NCBI RefSeq assembly: GCF_000006565.2
Contig: NC_031474.1
Location: 62,001 to 126,000, forward strand
Reading direction: 5' to 3'
Length of the DNA stretch: 64,000 nt
DNA from: Toxoplasma gondii ME49
Taxonomy: Eukaryota > Apicomplexa > Conoidasida > Eucoccidiorida > Sarcocystidae
Below are positions 1 to 14,400 of this stretch, one piece after another; position 1 is the stretch's first letter, and the number at the start of each line of letters is the position of its first letter. The notes beneath the pieces are model-generated. The model was not told the origin of the DNA, searched no databases, and saw only the letters and a program-made list of their open reading frames with translations. The position numbers were made by a program, and so were the translations under genes.

Positions 1-1
1 G

Positions 2-196
2 CTCGCCCTAGAAAAGCAAACAAATGGCCTGAAAGAGCAATTTTGCGATGGGTCGTACCAAGAAGGAACAACTTGTGCTGACCGAAGGCTTTCTGATAAT
101 GGTACACGACGCGGACATCCGCGTACGACTCGACAGCCAGAAGTTGAAAGGAATTTGCTGAAATATTGCGATAGGGAAGATGATGCAGGTCCCTAA
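2..196 (+). CDS. possible 3' end of an unrecognised gene (partial)
   Basis: The reading frame is open from the window edge to a TAA at 194-196, giving 64 codons without a start. The residues are polar and charged, with a short helical, coil-like beginning (LALEKQTNGLKEQ) and a Cys/Asp-rich end. A CTAG at 8-11 could also be a splice acceptor, so the exon might begin at 12 in the same frame. No family is recognised. It could be the last exon of a plus-strand gene starting left of the window, or chance open sequence. Confidence 0.28.
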   Translation, partial: LALEKQTNGLKEQFCDGSYQEGTTCADRRLSDNGTRRGHPRTTRQPEVERNLLKYCDREDDAGP

Positions 197-2494
197 AGGG
201 TAGTTTGCATTTTCCTTGACAGATATGTAAGGAAGCCGTGTGGCTGAGTGGAGACGTCGCCACAGCCGAAACGTTCGGCGTTTTTAAACTGAGTGGCTTT
301 CTATCAAGCCAGAGCAAGGAGAATGATGAAAGGAAATGGCTCCGTCACGTATCTAGAGCTAGCTTGCTCCAAAAGCACTCGAAAGTCCTAAAAGCAAACG
401 CACCCTGCTAGGCGGTGACATCGGGAGCATGCCCTCACTACCAAAGCGTTCTTCCATGCGGAGTGGCGACGCGTTGGGCACAGTTCCTTGGTTATTTTCC
501 AATACACGTGTTTGCCCTTGGGCCTTCATACTAATCCACAGTGTTTAAAGATCGGTGATTTCTAGCGACAGGACAGTCTCTCTATTGCATTTTTACCCTT
601 GCTATATTTAATGGTTTCAGTGAGAAAGTGATTCATATAGATGCTTAGGTCACTCGCGTGAGCGTGGCCGTGATCCGCCTCGCTACATAGCTCGAACTGT
701 GATAGAGGGGAGCTTACGCGCAGTAGTGTTGGATGCCGAAATTGGCTTTTCATTTGCTCTAACTGGACACGTTTTTTTTTGAGAACGCGAGACATCAACC
801 GTTCCCTTCGAACGTGTTATAATCGCCCGTCACGCACTGGTGTGATAGCTTTTCTGGAACCTCACCCGGCAGTGATTTTACGTTGATGCTTTCGCCAACC
901 ACCACATTTCTTATGGATTGGCTCCTCCGTTTCTTGTAAGTCCTCTGGCTTTTTTGAGGGGATTTCTCGTGGCTTGTGGAGCTTCACCCAAATTTCCTCC
1001 TAGTCAGCAGCCGTTACACTCACTTCTGACTGGGCCTGAAATCGTGGCGCATAGAAGCGTCCCCGAGAACTCAACAGGTTCGATTGAAAAGCTGAATCTA
1101 TTTTGCAACGCAAACGCTATCTTTCGGACTACAAGACGGGCGCCAACGACTGACGGGACATCTTCAGTTCCGATAAACAGGGAAACGAAAACAAGAGATA
1201 CATGGTACACATGAATAGAACACACGCATAGATGCCACTTGTACATCCGAGAATGGCTGTACACTCTCCTGAAAGACACAGAAGAGCCACGGTCGGGATA
1301 CTTCAGCTTAGCGAAAAATGTTTGCGCAGCACCAGACATGTAGAACGTAGGGCGCACGAAAGAAAACATATGCACAGTAGCGGAGCGGAGAAGACAGAAA
1401 CACAGTGTTTCTCACTGCACCGAAGACACGGTTCTGCATTTGAGCTGCCTAAACAGACAACCACGTATCTTGTTTCGAAAAGGGCGGCACAGACGTGCTG
1501 CCGCCCTACCGAAAAAATGACTGAATTGAAGACAGTCACCGATGTTTCTGTGGTCTCATCCGCTCACCACACAGAAACTCTCCCGCGAAGAACCCAACAA
1601 TTATGTTACACAGTGATACACATGCGAACTTCCTGCTCGATGTTCCCCGTGAGAAAGCATCACATACCGAAGAAGACGAAGAAGAGCTGCTTCACCGTAC
1701 TACATCTCCGTGGAAAGAGACAGACGGAGAGATAACCCTCGGTCTGCCCTGAGAGTCAGCACACATTGGTTCGGCTGGTGCCCATCTATCTGCTAAGTCA
1801 CAGTCGGTAGTTACACTACGGTTCTTTCCCCGTCCTATCCTTCAACTCCCCAACAAATGCCAGTACTTGCTGGAGCTCGTGTTATGTCGATGCGAGTGGT
1901 GTGTCGTTCACGCTGGACAATCGAAATTCCGTTTTTCACCTACAATTTCGCTTGGGCTACCTGCTCAAGACCTCAACTGGTACTACGCTGCTCGAGACTG
2001 GATCGTTGAATCGGCTTCTGCGCTTATTACTGTCTGCAAACACGAGTTTTCTCTGTTGCTGATTTTCCGTTCTCTTCCGTTGCTTTGTATGTCACGAGCA
2101 ACGTTGTTCGTTGCTCGACCTCGGCGGTTCTCACTCGTGTCTGACAGTGAGAGGAGCTATCCGTCAGGTATCAGCATGCGCAGCACCATCGTACTGACCG
2201 CGTTCAAGTTGCCTGCTTGAATATTCGAACATGTTCTTACAACACACTCGTGTTTTTGTCCACTCCACTCTCCCCATCCCCTGAGTCGTCTCTGTGACGG
2301 GCTTACAACCCAAAGTCCACAAATGCTGCGACACCTCATATCAAGGTTGGTTTCAGTGCAGCCTTCTTGGACTACCACCTGCACACGCGCATCTCATGTC
2401 GTCCTCAGTAATACACAAATCTCCCCCCAAAACTTGAACATCTGCACATGGACTTCTCCCGTTGAAGTCTTTCGCTTCTCTTCGTACACCAGTG
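197..2494. other. intergenic region left of SRCAP, no gene recognised
   Basis: About 2.3 kb lies downstream of the minus-strand SRCAP stop codon at 2495. Several open frames of 60-170 codons occur on both strands, but none resembles a known family, shows consistent splice sites, or has the codon pattern of the neighbouring genes. It probably holds the SRCAP 3' UTR at its right end and the 3' region of whatever precedes the window. Confidence 0.5.
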
Positions 2495-5400
2495 CTATTC
2501 ATCGTCCTCTTCTGTGGACTCGATCTCACTCTCCCACAGCGCGGGCCCGTCGTCCTCGCTCGACCTCTGTGGCTCCTCTGATTCACTCTGCCTGTCTTCG
2601 TCGTTGGGCTTCTCTTCGTCTTCGTCGCCTTCGGCTCGAACTTGTGTCTAAACAGCACAACGGAAGAATGAATGTTCAACAAGAGAGATGACTCCGTAAA
2701 AAACGAGAAAGCAAGAAGGAGTCTTCAAAGAGATTAATCACTCCACGGTAGTGGTCTCGGTTGGCCAGTGTACCCGCAAGTGAGTACTAGCGTGATGGTT
2801 CCGTATCCTGAGGCCACTGATTGGTTAATTGGAGGTCTTTCTGCTATTGGTAAACTAAGTATCTCAAACATAGTTTTTGCCTGCTGCCCCACGAAGAGAA
2901 AGGGGAAGCGAGACGAGTTGCTCCGACTGCAGGGCCTTCTTTCCTTTCTCTGATTCTTACCTTAAGCTGAGCTATCTGCGCGAGAAGACTCGGTGGCTTG
3001 TTTTCGTTGATAAGGCGCACACAGTATGCCGCCAAGGCAGGCATCCGCTCCAGCGCACCATTCAAATCTACTGTGCCTTCTTCTCCCACTTTCTCCCCTC
3101 GGAAATCCTGTTTCGTCACAGCGCACAAGGCAGAGACAGCACTGCAGTGCTTGATCCTACCGAGATAACGGAAGGAAGGTGCATGGACAATGAATTCCGC
3201 ATATGCGGGGAACAAACCACATGGGACACATCCCGACACACACGAGAACTATAACGGCGGTTAGATGCAGATACGAGGAAGAAAACACAAGTACGAAGAA
3301 GCAAGACTGACACGTCTGACTCGAGACTGAACGCATACACGTGTGCTTTTTTAAAAACCAACGCCCCGTTCAACCACTTTGCCTAGAAATCTTTTTCTAT
3401 CTTCGAAGTCGTCTCTTCCTGCTTTCCTCTGTCTCTCTCTCAATCGGATGCCAGCCGCGGTGTCCTGTTTCGTGTGGCGGTAAAAGTTGAGGAAGTCCAT
3501 CCAGGTATCTCCCGAATGGTCCCCGACGCACCTGCTGCAACTCCTGTTTAGCTTGCTTCTCCTCCCTGGTTGTCTGCTGCATCGCGGCCACGTCCTCGAC
3601 GTCTTCGACCTCCAGAATGGCTGCTTCAAACTCCCCGCCTCCTCCAAGTCCTGCTCCCCTTTTGCCCGACCTCGGCACATGAGTGGATGCCTCTGTGTCA
3701 TCGGGGTTGTCCTCTGCAGAGTCGTGTAGAATGCGGTCTGCATAGATGTCGTCCTTGAAGCCTGATTTCGCTCTGCTCTCCTCCTGACCACATCCACACA
3801 GAGAACAGCATGATGAGAAATTGAGAAGCTCCCTGTGCCACCTTCTGCCAGCTTTCAAGCACGCCCATGCGCCAGCAGAATACGGAAATCCGCCACTTTC
3901 AGCCGTCTTAAGCAGTCCACCGGGGAGGCGGTGGACAGCAGCCGTAGAGAACTTGGTTGTCTGCATCTCATAATCGGAGGCATGTTCGGTATTGTGAACA
4001 CTGCGGGTTTCGTGGTTTGCTTCCACTCGTGGTGTACAATCTGTTCTTTACAGAACAAACTCATCGTAGTGCGGTAAAACTGCGAGACGAAGAAAGCGTC
4101 CATCCAGTTACTAAACAAAGACCAGGCCAACAAGCATCGGGTCCTTCTACTCCGTTATCTCTTACCCCCCCCCCCCCGGCTTTGCGCCCACCGTCGGGCA
4201 CAAGTTGTGTTGTATCACTGTCTTCTAATTTTAAATTCACGTTGTTGTTCCTTTCTTTCTGCCTCCTCAGTTGCCATCGACATGGCGGCCGTGGGGTCTC
4301 ACCGGAGAAGCAAGCAAATCCTTCAGAGTCTCAGCGTTCGCAAACCATTCCCGTGCGGCTTCCTTGTCCTGAGTCTGTTGTCCGAGATGCCCCTCCCGCG
4401 TTGTATTTTCCATGGTGAATAGACCACGGTCGACGACAACCTCGTCGAGGAGCCTCTTCTGAAGTTGCTTGCGCCAGATGTTCTCTTCAATCGAGTGTTC
4501 AGTGACCAGACGGTAGACGTGGACGTCGCGAGTCTGGCCGATGCGATGGCATCTGAGAACCAAACGAGGAACACAAACGGAAGGTTCTTGGATGTCCTTC
4601 GCGTGGAAATTTACCATTCCTACTGGTAGTTCACTCACAGCAAGACGCAGATCGACACCAACTTGACTCTGCCGTTCGTTTCTACAACGTCGAACCAATG
4701 ACACCCACAGGGGGGTCACTGCGCACAAAACGGACACATGTGTGCCTCCGTCGTCCTTCCGTCTCTCCCGTTGGATGGTTGCCTTTGCTCAGCAAGTCAC
4801 AGCTGTCACAATGCCTTTCCCCATGACAGCCGTCTTGGCTATCGGCGCGCTCCGGCTTTCTCTACGCTTCCGCCAGCTTCGATCCTCACCTATCCATAGC
4901 CTGCCGATCCATGGCGGGGTTCCAGTCCGTGTCGTAGAAGATAACCGTGTCGGCACCTGTGAGGTTCAGCCCGACTCCGCCCGCTCGCGTGGAAGAGATG
5001 AACAAAAAAATGCGTGGATTTGCATTGAATCTAGTGACGACTCTCTGGCGTTGGTCCACCTGCGAACACACGTCACGACCAAACGCCCTAAAAACGGGTA
5101 GAAATGCCTAGGGCAGCGACCGACGAGGAAGACTCATCTCAACCGGCACACAGGGGCACTTTCTATCGCCGACTCGGTGTAATGCCCAGTTAAACTATTA
5201 GATCACAGCGCTTCCGGTACTTTGAGAGCATACTCACGGCGAGAAGGGAACTCCCTTCCAGAGAAAATGGATGTTTAGTCGGGAAGTCTTAAACAGCCCC
5301 ATGAGGTGGGGGGTGTGCATGGACCGTAAAGAACGTGGCTCTCCCTGTCTGATAACTGGAGACATGTTTTCACTATCCTAGGTAATGTCTAGGTTTATTC

Positions 5401-8400
5401 GATCTGGGATACATCAATGTGGACACATAAGACCATCGAATACAACGGTACGCTCCTGAACACAAAGGGCAGTCAAGCAACATTCGTTCGCTTCCCGCAG
5501 CAATAGATGATTTTCACTCAAGTTCGCTTATCACTGAGGGCTGGACACAAAAACGGAACAACCTACCTTTGTGCTGCCGTCCAGACGTACGTACGTGAAG
5601 CCCTGGTGGTTGATCCATGATTCCAGCACATCCAGCATCTTACTGAACTGTGTGAACAGCAAACAGCGGTGGCCGTCAGCTCGGAGTTTCGTGAGGAGTT
5701 CAGCCTGATAAAGAACGAAGAGTCAGTCCCAGAGAGAAATAATTTGCTCTCGACAGAAGGCGAACACTCCAAAAGGATAGACGAAACGTTGACATCAGGG
5801 ACCCACTGCCGTGTCGAGAGGCACATTTCAGTGACGTGGCTTGTCGATACTACTGAGATGTCAAGAAAACCCTGAGCAATAAACTCGTCAAAATACGGAA
5901 TCCTACCGCGTGCTGCACCGTCTCCCAGGGATTCGCATGCACAGGAATAAGAGTCTGCAGCCGTCTGAAGAATCTGGAAACCGCCTTCAGGTGCCTCACC
6001 AACACAATCAGTTTGCCACAGTCATCTTGCAGGGTCTGCTTGTGCGGGAAGATGCGCCTCTGTCTCTCTACTGCTTCATGGAGCTCAGCAGCGCTACCCT
6101 GGAGGAACTCCAAACTCTCTGCGAACGCCGAAAAAGAGTTCTCCCGAGCTTGGATGCCACCAGGACCTCGCAGGCTGCACCGCACACAACATACACACAC
6201 ACACACAACGCAGTCACTGAGCAACGTAGTTCCATCACAGACACCCCGTAACTCGAAGGATATGCTAGTTGGCAAAACACGCCACAACTGTACACATGCG
6301 TCTGTCCATATGGGATGGTTTCTTGATCCCTCCCGTTTTCTGTCTGGGCAATGCCAAGTCCTCAAACCGCGACCAGCGCGTTCCCGCATAGCTACACGGG
6401 CAATGCGCGACTAGCCTGAGACGCCGACATCGAACGCGACCAAGTGCGTTCTGTCCCTCCTGGGTCCAGTGGCCTGCGGAACACGTGAACCTCCAAAGAC
6501 AGCGACATCGCAACTCTGGCTTGCGCAGCGTATTTAACAGAACGTTCTTCGATTCGTAGAGGTGGCGCTGGCGAGGCATGCCGCGTATTGATCTCACAAG
6601 ATACGGGGGGGGCCGGGTTGGACCCGAGGATTGCAGAGAACCGAGCAGCGTAGAATGACGCTTTGGTCGCGTTCAAAGACCTCTGTGGGGGTTGGTGTGA
6701 TGCGCCGAAGAGTCTCCGTCCGAGCCAGGAAGTCCCCGGAGGCTCTAATCTGCACCACACCAGAGCAAAGGAACACAAGAGTATAGCCGTTCGCCTACAA
6801 CTTGATGTGAAACCAGTTTGAGTGAAGAGGCTTTCAAGTCGCAAATTTTCGCAAACTCCATGTCAGGAGCTGTTTCTTCGCGGAGTGAACCCTCATCTCC
6901 GACTATGCCTCACGCTGCCACGCACGCATTTCTGTGACCGGGAAGGCGACGCCCTGCCTGGGCTCGACAGGGCGCTGCTGATGCTGCGCGTTTCCACGAA
7001 CACACACGAGCGCGCGAGTACACCAGAGAGCACCTACAAACCCGTTATTCGCTTGAAAACCTTTCCCAAAGGCCTCAGGACACCTATTACAGTTTCTTCC
7101 CATCTCGGTACCTTCCTGACAAGAAGCGTGGAGACAAAAAACGTTCCGCGTTCAAACCATTCGCTGTGTCTTTGCCTTCAGCTCTCCTCTCTACAACCCT
7201 CTCGTTTCTGATCTTTCCTTTCTCTTCCTCTCTGCGACCGTCGTTCGCTTCCTTCCTAATTCCGATTTCCTCCCCCTCATCCACTGCTTCCTGCGTCTTC
7301 CTGTCTTTTCGCGCGTCACCAAACCCACCGGCTCGTGGACGCTGCCGACGGGATTCAAGGGAGATTGGCAAATTTCCTTTCTGAGCAGCTCGCGAGTGTC
7401 GCGCCCCCCGAACAGAGGAGGTGACGCGAGTGATAGACTGGATGCGAAGAGAAACATCGCCTGTGACGCCTCGCATCGCATCTCTTCTGACCGCCAGAAC
7501 TCTGGAGCACATATCACACGTATCAACACATGGAAACAAGTGAGTAACAGACAACGCGTGGTAACAAGAATCCCTATACTCCGTCTAAAAGACGGCCGAT
7601 GTGGAAGAACCGTAATATCGTAGAATATTGAAGCTCGACATCAGCGACCGACAGCAGCGGAGGTGAAATATCTCCTGACTCTGTAAAGGTTAAGATATTC
7701 TTCAGTACGATCGTGGGCCAGTTTCTGAAACGACACCTACCCGCCTTCCTACGCGCGCATCTTGCTTCTAGCAGTTCCCAAACACATTCACATGCAGACA
7801 TCACCACGCGCAGCAACGGGTTCACCGACTCTCTGGTTGAGCAGTTCGGTCACAATAACGCGTTAAGCCGGGGGGCGGCAAGGCGCGCGTCAACATCGTC
7901 GCAACTAAGACAGCAAGATTCTAAGATGCCTTTAGACACAGGGCACACCGATAAAGCACATGTTGCGCCCGAAATCGATTCGTAGGCACTCGGAGGGTTT
8001 TGTGCGCCCAGCAACAGAAGAGAAAGAGACAAAGAGACGAGACGACCACCGGAAGCGAGGGGAAGCACGTAATTGGGAAGCCTCGTTAGGATGACCACAC
8101 CACCGGGTGTTCACCTGTGAGGAGAGAAAACGCAGACAAAAGTATGTACGTGCAGGGAAACACGCATGCGCATCGGCGGCTACGCGAAGAGACGCGTGAC
8201 GTACCTGCTTTGCGCATGCGAGTCCCCTCGTTCGCGTCGACAGCAGCGCTGAAGGGTTCCGCGGGTCGCGCGAGAAACGTTGTCTGTGTGTCCTTGTGCA
8301 TGCCTCTGTCTTCGCCCGCCGTAAATTCGGATTCTCCCGGCGTGAAGCTGTCTAGGAAGGACTCGCCGCCGGTCGCGTCGACGAGACACAAAGCAGGCTG

Positions 8401-11400
8401 CATCTCACATCTTTCGCTGGAAATCCAGCGTCTCCAGAGAGTGCCAGCGCGCTTGATTCCCCGCATGGCTTGTCGCCGTGCCTTCCCGCCTCTCTCCAAG
8501 GCCGGAGGCGAGCCGACGCCTCCTGTGCCACCTGCGGCGCCCGCCCGCGAGCTCAGTGAATCAGCTAAACCAGAAGACAGAGCAGCCGCCTCTGCGTCCC
8601 CATTCAAAACCAGGTCCTCGTCTTCCATAACCTTGCCGTCCTTCTCACTGTCCTCCTGCTGGCGCATGAGGTGAGACACAAAGGCAGGCGGGACGGGGAA
8701 ACAGTTTCGGAGAAGGAGGCGCCGGTCGCGACCGCAGCAGCGACGCCTGGCGTGGGCCGCGAGAAAACCGTCCAAGTCTGGAATCGACGCAGACCCAAAC
8801 GGTTGGGTAAGCACCAGAGAGACAGAATTCGCAGGCAAGGCGGAGGACGCGGACGCAGAAGCGCCTGCTCTAGGCGCCGTGCTCCCGTCATCTGTCGTGT
8901 TCCGGAGAAGCGGAACCTCGAGGAGAGTCCCGAGAGACAGCACGTCGGACTCGGTGCCTTCGCCGTTTCTCCTCCCCTCTCCCGGGCTCATCGCCGCAGT
9001 CATCAGCCTTCTTCGTTTGGTCGCCGATAGAGGGAGCACGGAAGAAGGAGGCATCGCTGATCCAGACGCGTCGCTTAAGAACGGCTGTTTGCCTTCGTTT
9101 TTCACAGATTCATCGTGCCCAGCGAGCCTCTCCTCCCGACACCGCCGGGCCGCCGCACGCGCAGACACGCGCAAGCCGGTCGGAGGGCCTCCAGAAGAAC
9201 CCAGTTTCTTCTCTGTGGTTGGGGTTTCACACGGCGATGCTTGGAGAGAAGAAGCACCAGACGCAGCCCGAGACGCGGGCACCGCCGCCGTTGCCAAGGC
9301 TGGTTCTGCAGCTCGAAGACTCGGAGGGACGCCTGCGAAACCGTGCACGCCAGCGTCCTCGGCAGGAGACAGAGGACGCATGCCTCGACTTCCAACTGCC
9401 TCGGCGGCCTCTCCCGACTCAAACAAGGGGGGACCTTCCAAGGGATTTTCGTCCCCACGCGCCTCAAGGGCGACTCGAGACGGAGACGACGCGTGGACAC
9501 CAGAAGGGGTGAAAAGCCGCTCCTCTGTCGCCCGGCTTTCTCTCTGTCCCTCCTCTCCCGGCTCGTCACAGTCCGGCCCGCTGCTGTTGTCCACGGGCGT
9601 CAGCGGCGAAGCGCGACCCCCACCAGGCGACGGTCCCTGGCTCGAGCCGCCTATCGGGCCTAGAAACTCCCCACGGTCAAGCGCTTCCCCTCCGACAGAG
9701 GCAGAGACGCCTTCGCGGTCTGCATCTGGGTGGACCCACGAAAAGGTTCGCTCGGCCGAGCGAAGTGGAGGCACAGCCTCCCGCTCTCCTAGAGAGTGAG
9801 GAGCCGGTCCAGAGAGCAGGGAACAGTGAGAAGACGAGTGAGACTGAAAGGTGGAATTCGGCGACACGCCACTTGGTGGAGAACCGACCGAGTCTTGCGA
9901 CCCTGTCCCAGGACGAGACAGCGGGAGAGCAGAGGCAACAGGGAAAGAAGGATGCACAGGAGACTGGACAAGAGAGGGCGACGAAGATGGAACCTGGGGG
10001 CCTTGAGGAGGGCCAGAGGGAGCCGTGGCAGCGGCGGGAGAAGCGCAAGGTGCCAGAGACCCAGGACAGCCTTGCACGCGCATGTCGACGCACATGTGGC
10101 GGGCGGTTTCGGCGCTCCAAACGCTGGGTACCTTGTGAGAGGATCCAGTCGCTCCGGGAAAAGGCTCCGACACATGGCCAGAAGAAATCTGAGATTCGGG
10201 TGACTGACAAGGGAGAATGAACTCTTGGATTCTTTCGTCTTCTTGGAGAGGTAGCGACAGAGGTAACGCGTTCCCTTGGTTCTCGACAGGCACATGCGGA
10301 GACAGTGCAGGGAAGCGAGTGACCCCTGCCGCAACCGAAGAAGAACAAGACGACGAGCAGGGGAGACCACTGGCTGACGAGTTCCTGCTATTGTCTGCAT
10401 GCAACCGGCGTGTGTACACTGGCTGAGGCAGCGAGAGAAGGTCACACTCTTCCAGAGGAGTGGCGGCAGACAAGAGGTCAAACGGAGAGAACTGCAGAAG
10501 AGACGAGGAAGACGCAGGGGCGAGGAGACGAAGTGGCGACAAATTCTGAGCCAGGCCATGTTGAAGAGATGAGAACAATATCTCGTAGTGGATCAAAGAG
10601 ATAATCGGCAGCGTGACACGCCTAGGAGAAAACACAGGAAAACCAACGGACACCGCCAAAACCGCATGGGAAGAGACACCGCAGTCTGCTTAGTGGTAGC
10701 TCAACGTTTTTATGTTTCTATATACTTTCCTTCTACGAACGCTAACGCCTCCTCTTACAAATACGACGAAACCGCAATCGAGCTTTGACATGTACACGGG
10801 TATGTACAGGTGAATACACAGACTTATTATTGGGAAGCAAGAAGTATACTTACAGACATACATCACATGCTCACGCAATTTACAGACGTAGACGAACAAG
10901 TGGTTCGTTGACTGTGGAGACACTTTCAGCAACATGCATACAAATAGCAAGAAGAAAATGAGATGTAACTGAGTATTGTCCCCGTGGATAAAGAGGGGGG
11001 AGGGGTAAAACGGACATAGGCACACGCACACACACACACACATCGGCTTTCATCTAAAAAACGCGTCGACGAGTGATCTATACCTTGTTTTACGCACTGT
11101 TTTCTACGGGTCTCTACCTCTGTATGAGTTAATCGGGACAGCTTGGCTGCGCATAATGGCATTATTACAAAGGTATATCGTTCCTCGAAAAATCTGTGTG
11201 AGATTCAATTGTTTTGGAATCGCGCGATTTGCTTCTTTCCTCACCGAAAGCGTTCCTCGATGCACCAGTTCCACGGTTCATGCAGCCACAGACAAATCAT
11301 TGCCGGGATGTCGTACGAGAGCGCGTTAACACCTCCGCCTCCAACTGGAGTTTCGATCGGCCTGGGCTCAAACAAGTCGGGGTGATTGCACACCTTCCGC

Positions 11401-14400
11401 AACTGCATCAGAATGTTCATCATTCCCCTGTAATTGCCGGCGGCCATAGTCTGCTGGACTTGGCGTCTCTGCATGAATTCGTCGTACAAGCACTTTTGTC
11501 TCTTTGTGAGAGAACAGCGAACCACGTGTTCGTACTTGCGCGGCATTTGCTTCTCGACATCTTTTTTCAGGCGACGCAGGAGATACGGCCGCAGAAGGGC
11601 GTGGAGCTTTTCGAGCAATTGCTGGTGTTCTGAGACTTGTTCCTGGAAACGCGACATATCGAGAGAGACCGCAAATCAAAGGAAATAAAGGGAGCCAGCA
11701 ACCAAACGCGTCGTGCACAAGACAGGCAGACGGGTGAAGCGAGACAACGGAAGAAACAGAAAAAATGCGGTGAAAGAACCGAACAAAGACCCTGATTCAG
11801 AAAAGAGCGAGTGTCAGGCCGACCAAGTGGAAGCAAGGAAGACGGACATGCTCGTCGTCGCACGCTTTGGAGCAGACGCTGATTCTTTCCAGTCCTCGCC
11901 TCAAGCTTGAGGCGATTCTTCTTTGCACAAACGCGCGACCACGCAACTCGAGTTTAGCGCTCTCTGGCTTTGGCATTTCGCCTTGGCTCACCCCGACTGC
12001 CCCTTCGCCTCTGTACCTGTTCGATGGCCGCTGTGAGCGGGTCTCCAAACCACTCCTTGAAGTCGTCGTGGGACTGGAACACAGTGGGCATGAGGAAGTG
12101 CATGAGCGACCAGAGTTCGGCGAGGTTGTTTTGCAAGGGTGTGCCCGTCAGGAGGAGCCGATGTTGCGTGTTGAAGGTCAAGAGCGTTTGCCACCTTCGG
12201 CTGTGGAAATTCTTGATGTTTTGGGCCTCGTCGAGGACGAGAGAGTACCACTTTTTCCGTCTGAAAATTTGCGCGTCCTTGACCACCGTCGAGTACGAAG
12301 CGATGCAGACGTGGAACGCGTAGGGCCGCGACCATCCTGTGCGTTTCTTCGCGCGTTCCTGGGCGCTGCCGAAGTAGACGAGCACCTTGAAGCCCGGGCA
12401 AAACTTGAAGAACTCACGCTCCCAGTTGAGCATCACACTCGTAGGCACGACGATCAGGTGCGGCCCCCACACGCCGCGCTCGAGGGCAAGCCGCGCGAGC
12501 AGCACGATCGTCTGCAGAGTCTTCCCCAGCCCCATTTCGTCTGCGAGAATGCCATTCAGGCCTTTGTCGTGCAGGGCAAAGAGCCACTGAACACCCTCTG
12601 ACTGATACGTGCGGAGCGTCGCCCGAACCAACGCGGGAGCTGGATTCGACGATAGGTAACGAGGCTGCGGCGATGGCTCAGTGTCGGAAGCGGACTTCGT
12701 CTTTTCAGAGCTCTGTCCGCCGCGACCCTCTCCATGCGGACCCTGCGAAAGAGCCGACGAAAACCCAGTCAAGTTCTCCTCTTCCGTGCTCTTGTTCGCA
12801 ACTGCACCTGCTGAGTGAGGGGAGCATACACACACGACCTCCGCCTTGCTCGGCTTCACAGCCAAAACGCGCTTTGAATCGCCCTCCTCGCGCTTCATGT
12901 TCTGCACCCTGGCGCCTGCCGGGGACCGTGGCTCGGCATCTGACAGCGACGGCCACCGCAGCTGACGGTTCCCCTCCCTCTCCGATTGTTCTCTCCTCGA
13001 AAGATCATCTCTCGAGTCATCTGCAGACGACGCGTCTCCAGTCTTCGCCTCGCGCTTGTCGGCCTCCTCTCGATCCTCACTCGCGCCTCTCTCTCTCTTT
13101 ACTGAGTCCCGCTCTTCAACGGGTTGACCTGGGCTCACACTGCGGACTTCAGAACACGGACTGGAAGCTTCCTGCTTCACCTCGCAGGAAGAGTCGCCGC
13201 GCTGACGTCTCCGACGCAGACTGCGCTGAACAGGGATCACGACTTCGTCCTCGCTGCTGGTCCCCTCTTCTTCCTCTTCTTCCATGCGTCCCGACGACGG
13301 CGCACCAAATCTGAAGAGACCACGGCACACAAAAACGAGATCCACTCATCTATCGTCTTTCTGTTACTGCAGCATTTGTACATGCCAGGGTCGAACCCCA
13401 GAGCCCGCTGTCAGAGGCCGACAACCCCGTACACTTTGAGGCGGATGAGCATTGATTTATCGCACCTGACACAAAGGCCTTTCTGCAAAGAAAACAACGA
13501 ATTCAAACGCATGCAGTGCCAACTGGCTCTGCGAAACGTGAGCGCTGTTTGGGCGACAGCAGAGTTGCACGCCGTTACACAACCAATACCGCGCAGGACT
13601 CGGCGATTTCTGAGAGGAAGGGGAACTTGTCATCTCTTATGGAGGAGCAGACCACACAGAGCAGAAAGGACACTGCTACTACGCCGCCCCTCGCTGGTGG
13701 ATGGGAGAGTCCAGACACCAGCCACTGCCGTGAAAGGTCGCCTGCACTTCTCACCTTCGAATCAACTCCTCTATAGGTAGTTCGGCATCCTCTTGCAGCC
13801 TTTTCAACTCGTCTTCTTCCTCCTCTTCTTCCTCGGCTTCCATCGCAGCGTCGAGCTCTTCATCTTCTTCTTTCTGTTTCCCGAAGGCCCCGCCATCCAA
13901 GCTAAACTCGCTTCTGTTGTCGTCGTCATCGTCTGCGGAGTGTTCAGTGTCCCCTATCTTCTCTGCCGCCGCCTCTCTTCCTCTTAGCTCCGCTTTTATC
14001 TCCTTCTCTCCCTGTTGACATCTGCGTTCTTCTCGCTCTTCCTGTCGGTCGGCCTGTCCCCTTCCTCCTGATGCTTCAGCTTCTTTGACTGCCTTCTCTC
14101 GACGCGCCTTGCCATCCACCTCCCGCCGCTTGTCCGCAGCCAGCTGTGCCTCGCCCCCTTCCACGCCGTAGATCCTGCGATAGCAACGGGAGAAGTGTGC
14201 GGTAGCAGTTTCGAATAAGAAAGAGGAAATTTGTAAAAACGTCTCTGGTGCTTATGAGAAGCCACGTTCGGTGAAGCCTGCGGAGTTCGGAAGATGCTTC
14301 CCGGTCATTACGCTGTCAACGGAATTCGTTGTTCCCCTATGGTGCACATGACGCATGCCCTGTCCTCCCAAACTCTTCCCAAATCTTACCTCTTCAACAG

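Noticed and set aside
3397..3531. Continuation of the SRCAP exon ending in KRRLRR and a stop
   Set aside because: Splicing at CAG|GTGCGT (3532) leads in phase to two further exons whose sequence aligns with the SRCAP-family C-terminal segment and acidic tail, so the stop is intronic.
7087..7554. A 155-codon charged minus-strand frame between SRCAP exons
   Set aside because: The adjacent frame at 7501-7329 fits SRCAP phases and carries the [14 protein letters not shown] segment; the charged frame looks like purine-rich intron sequence.
8879..9799. A 306-codon plus-strand open frame
   Set aside because: It lies antisense to the long SRCAP insert exon. The composition is the mirror of a GC-rich Ser/Pro frame and there is no family match.
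13381..13410. GGTTCGA-like T-loop on the minus strand, considered as a tRNA
   Set aside because: The flanking bases do not form a 5-bp T stem or an acceptor stem, and no D or anticodon arm is visible.
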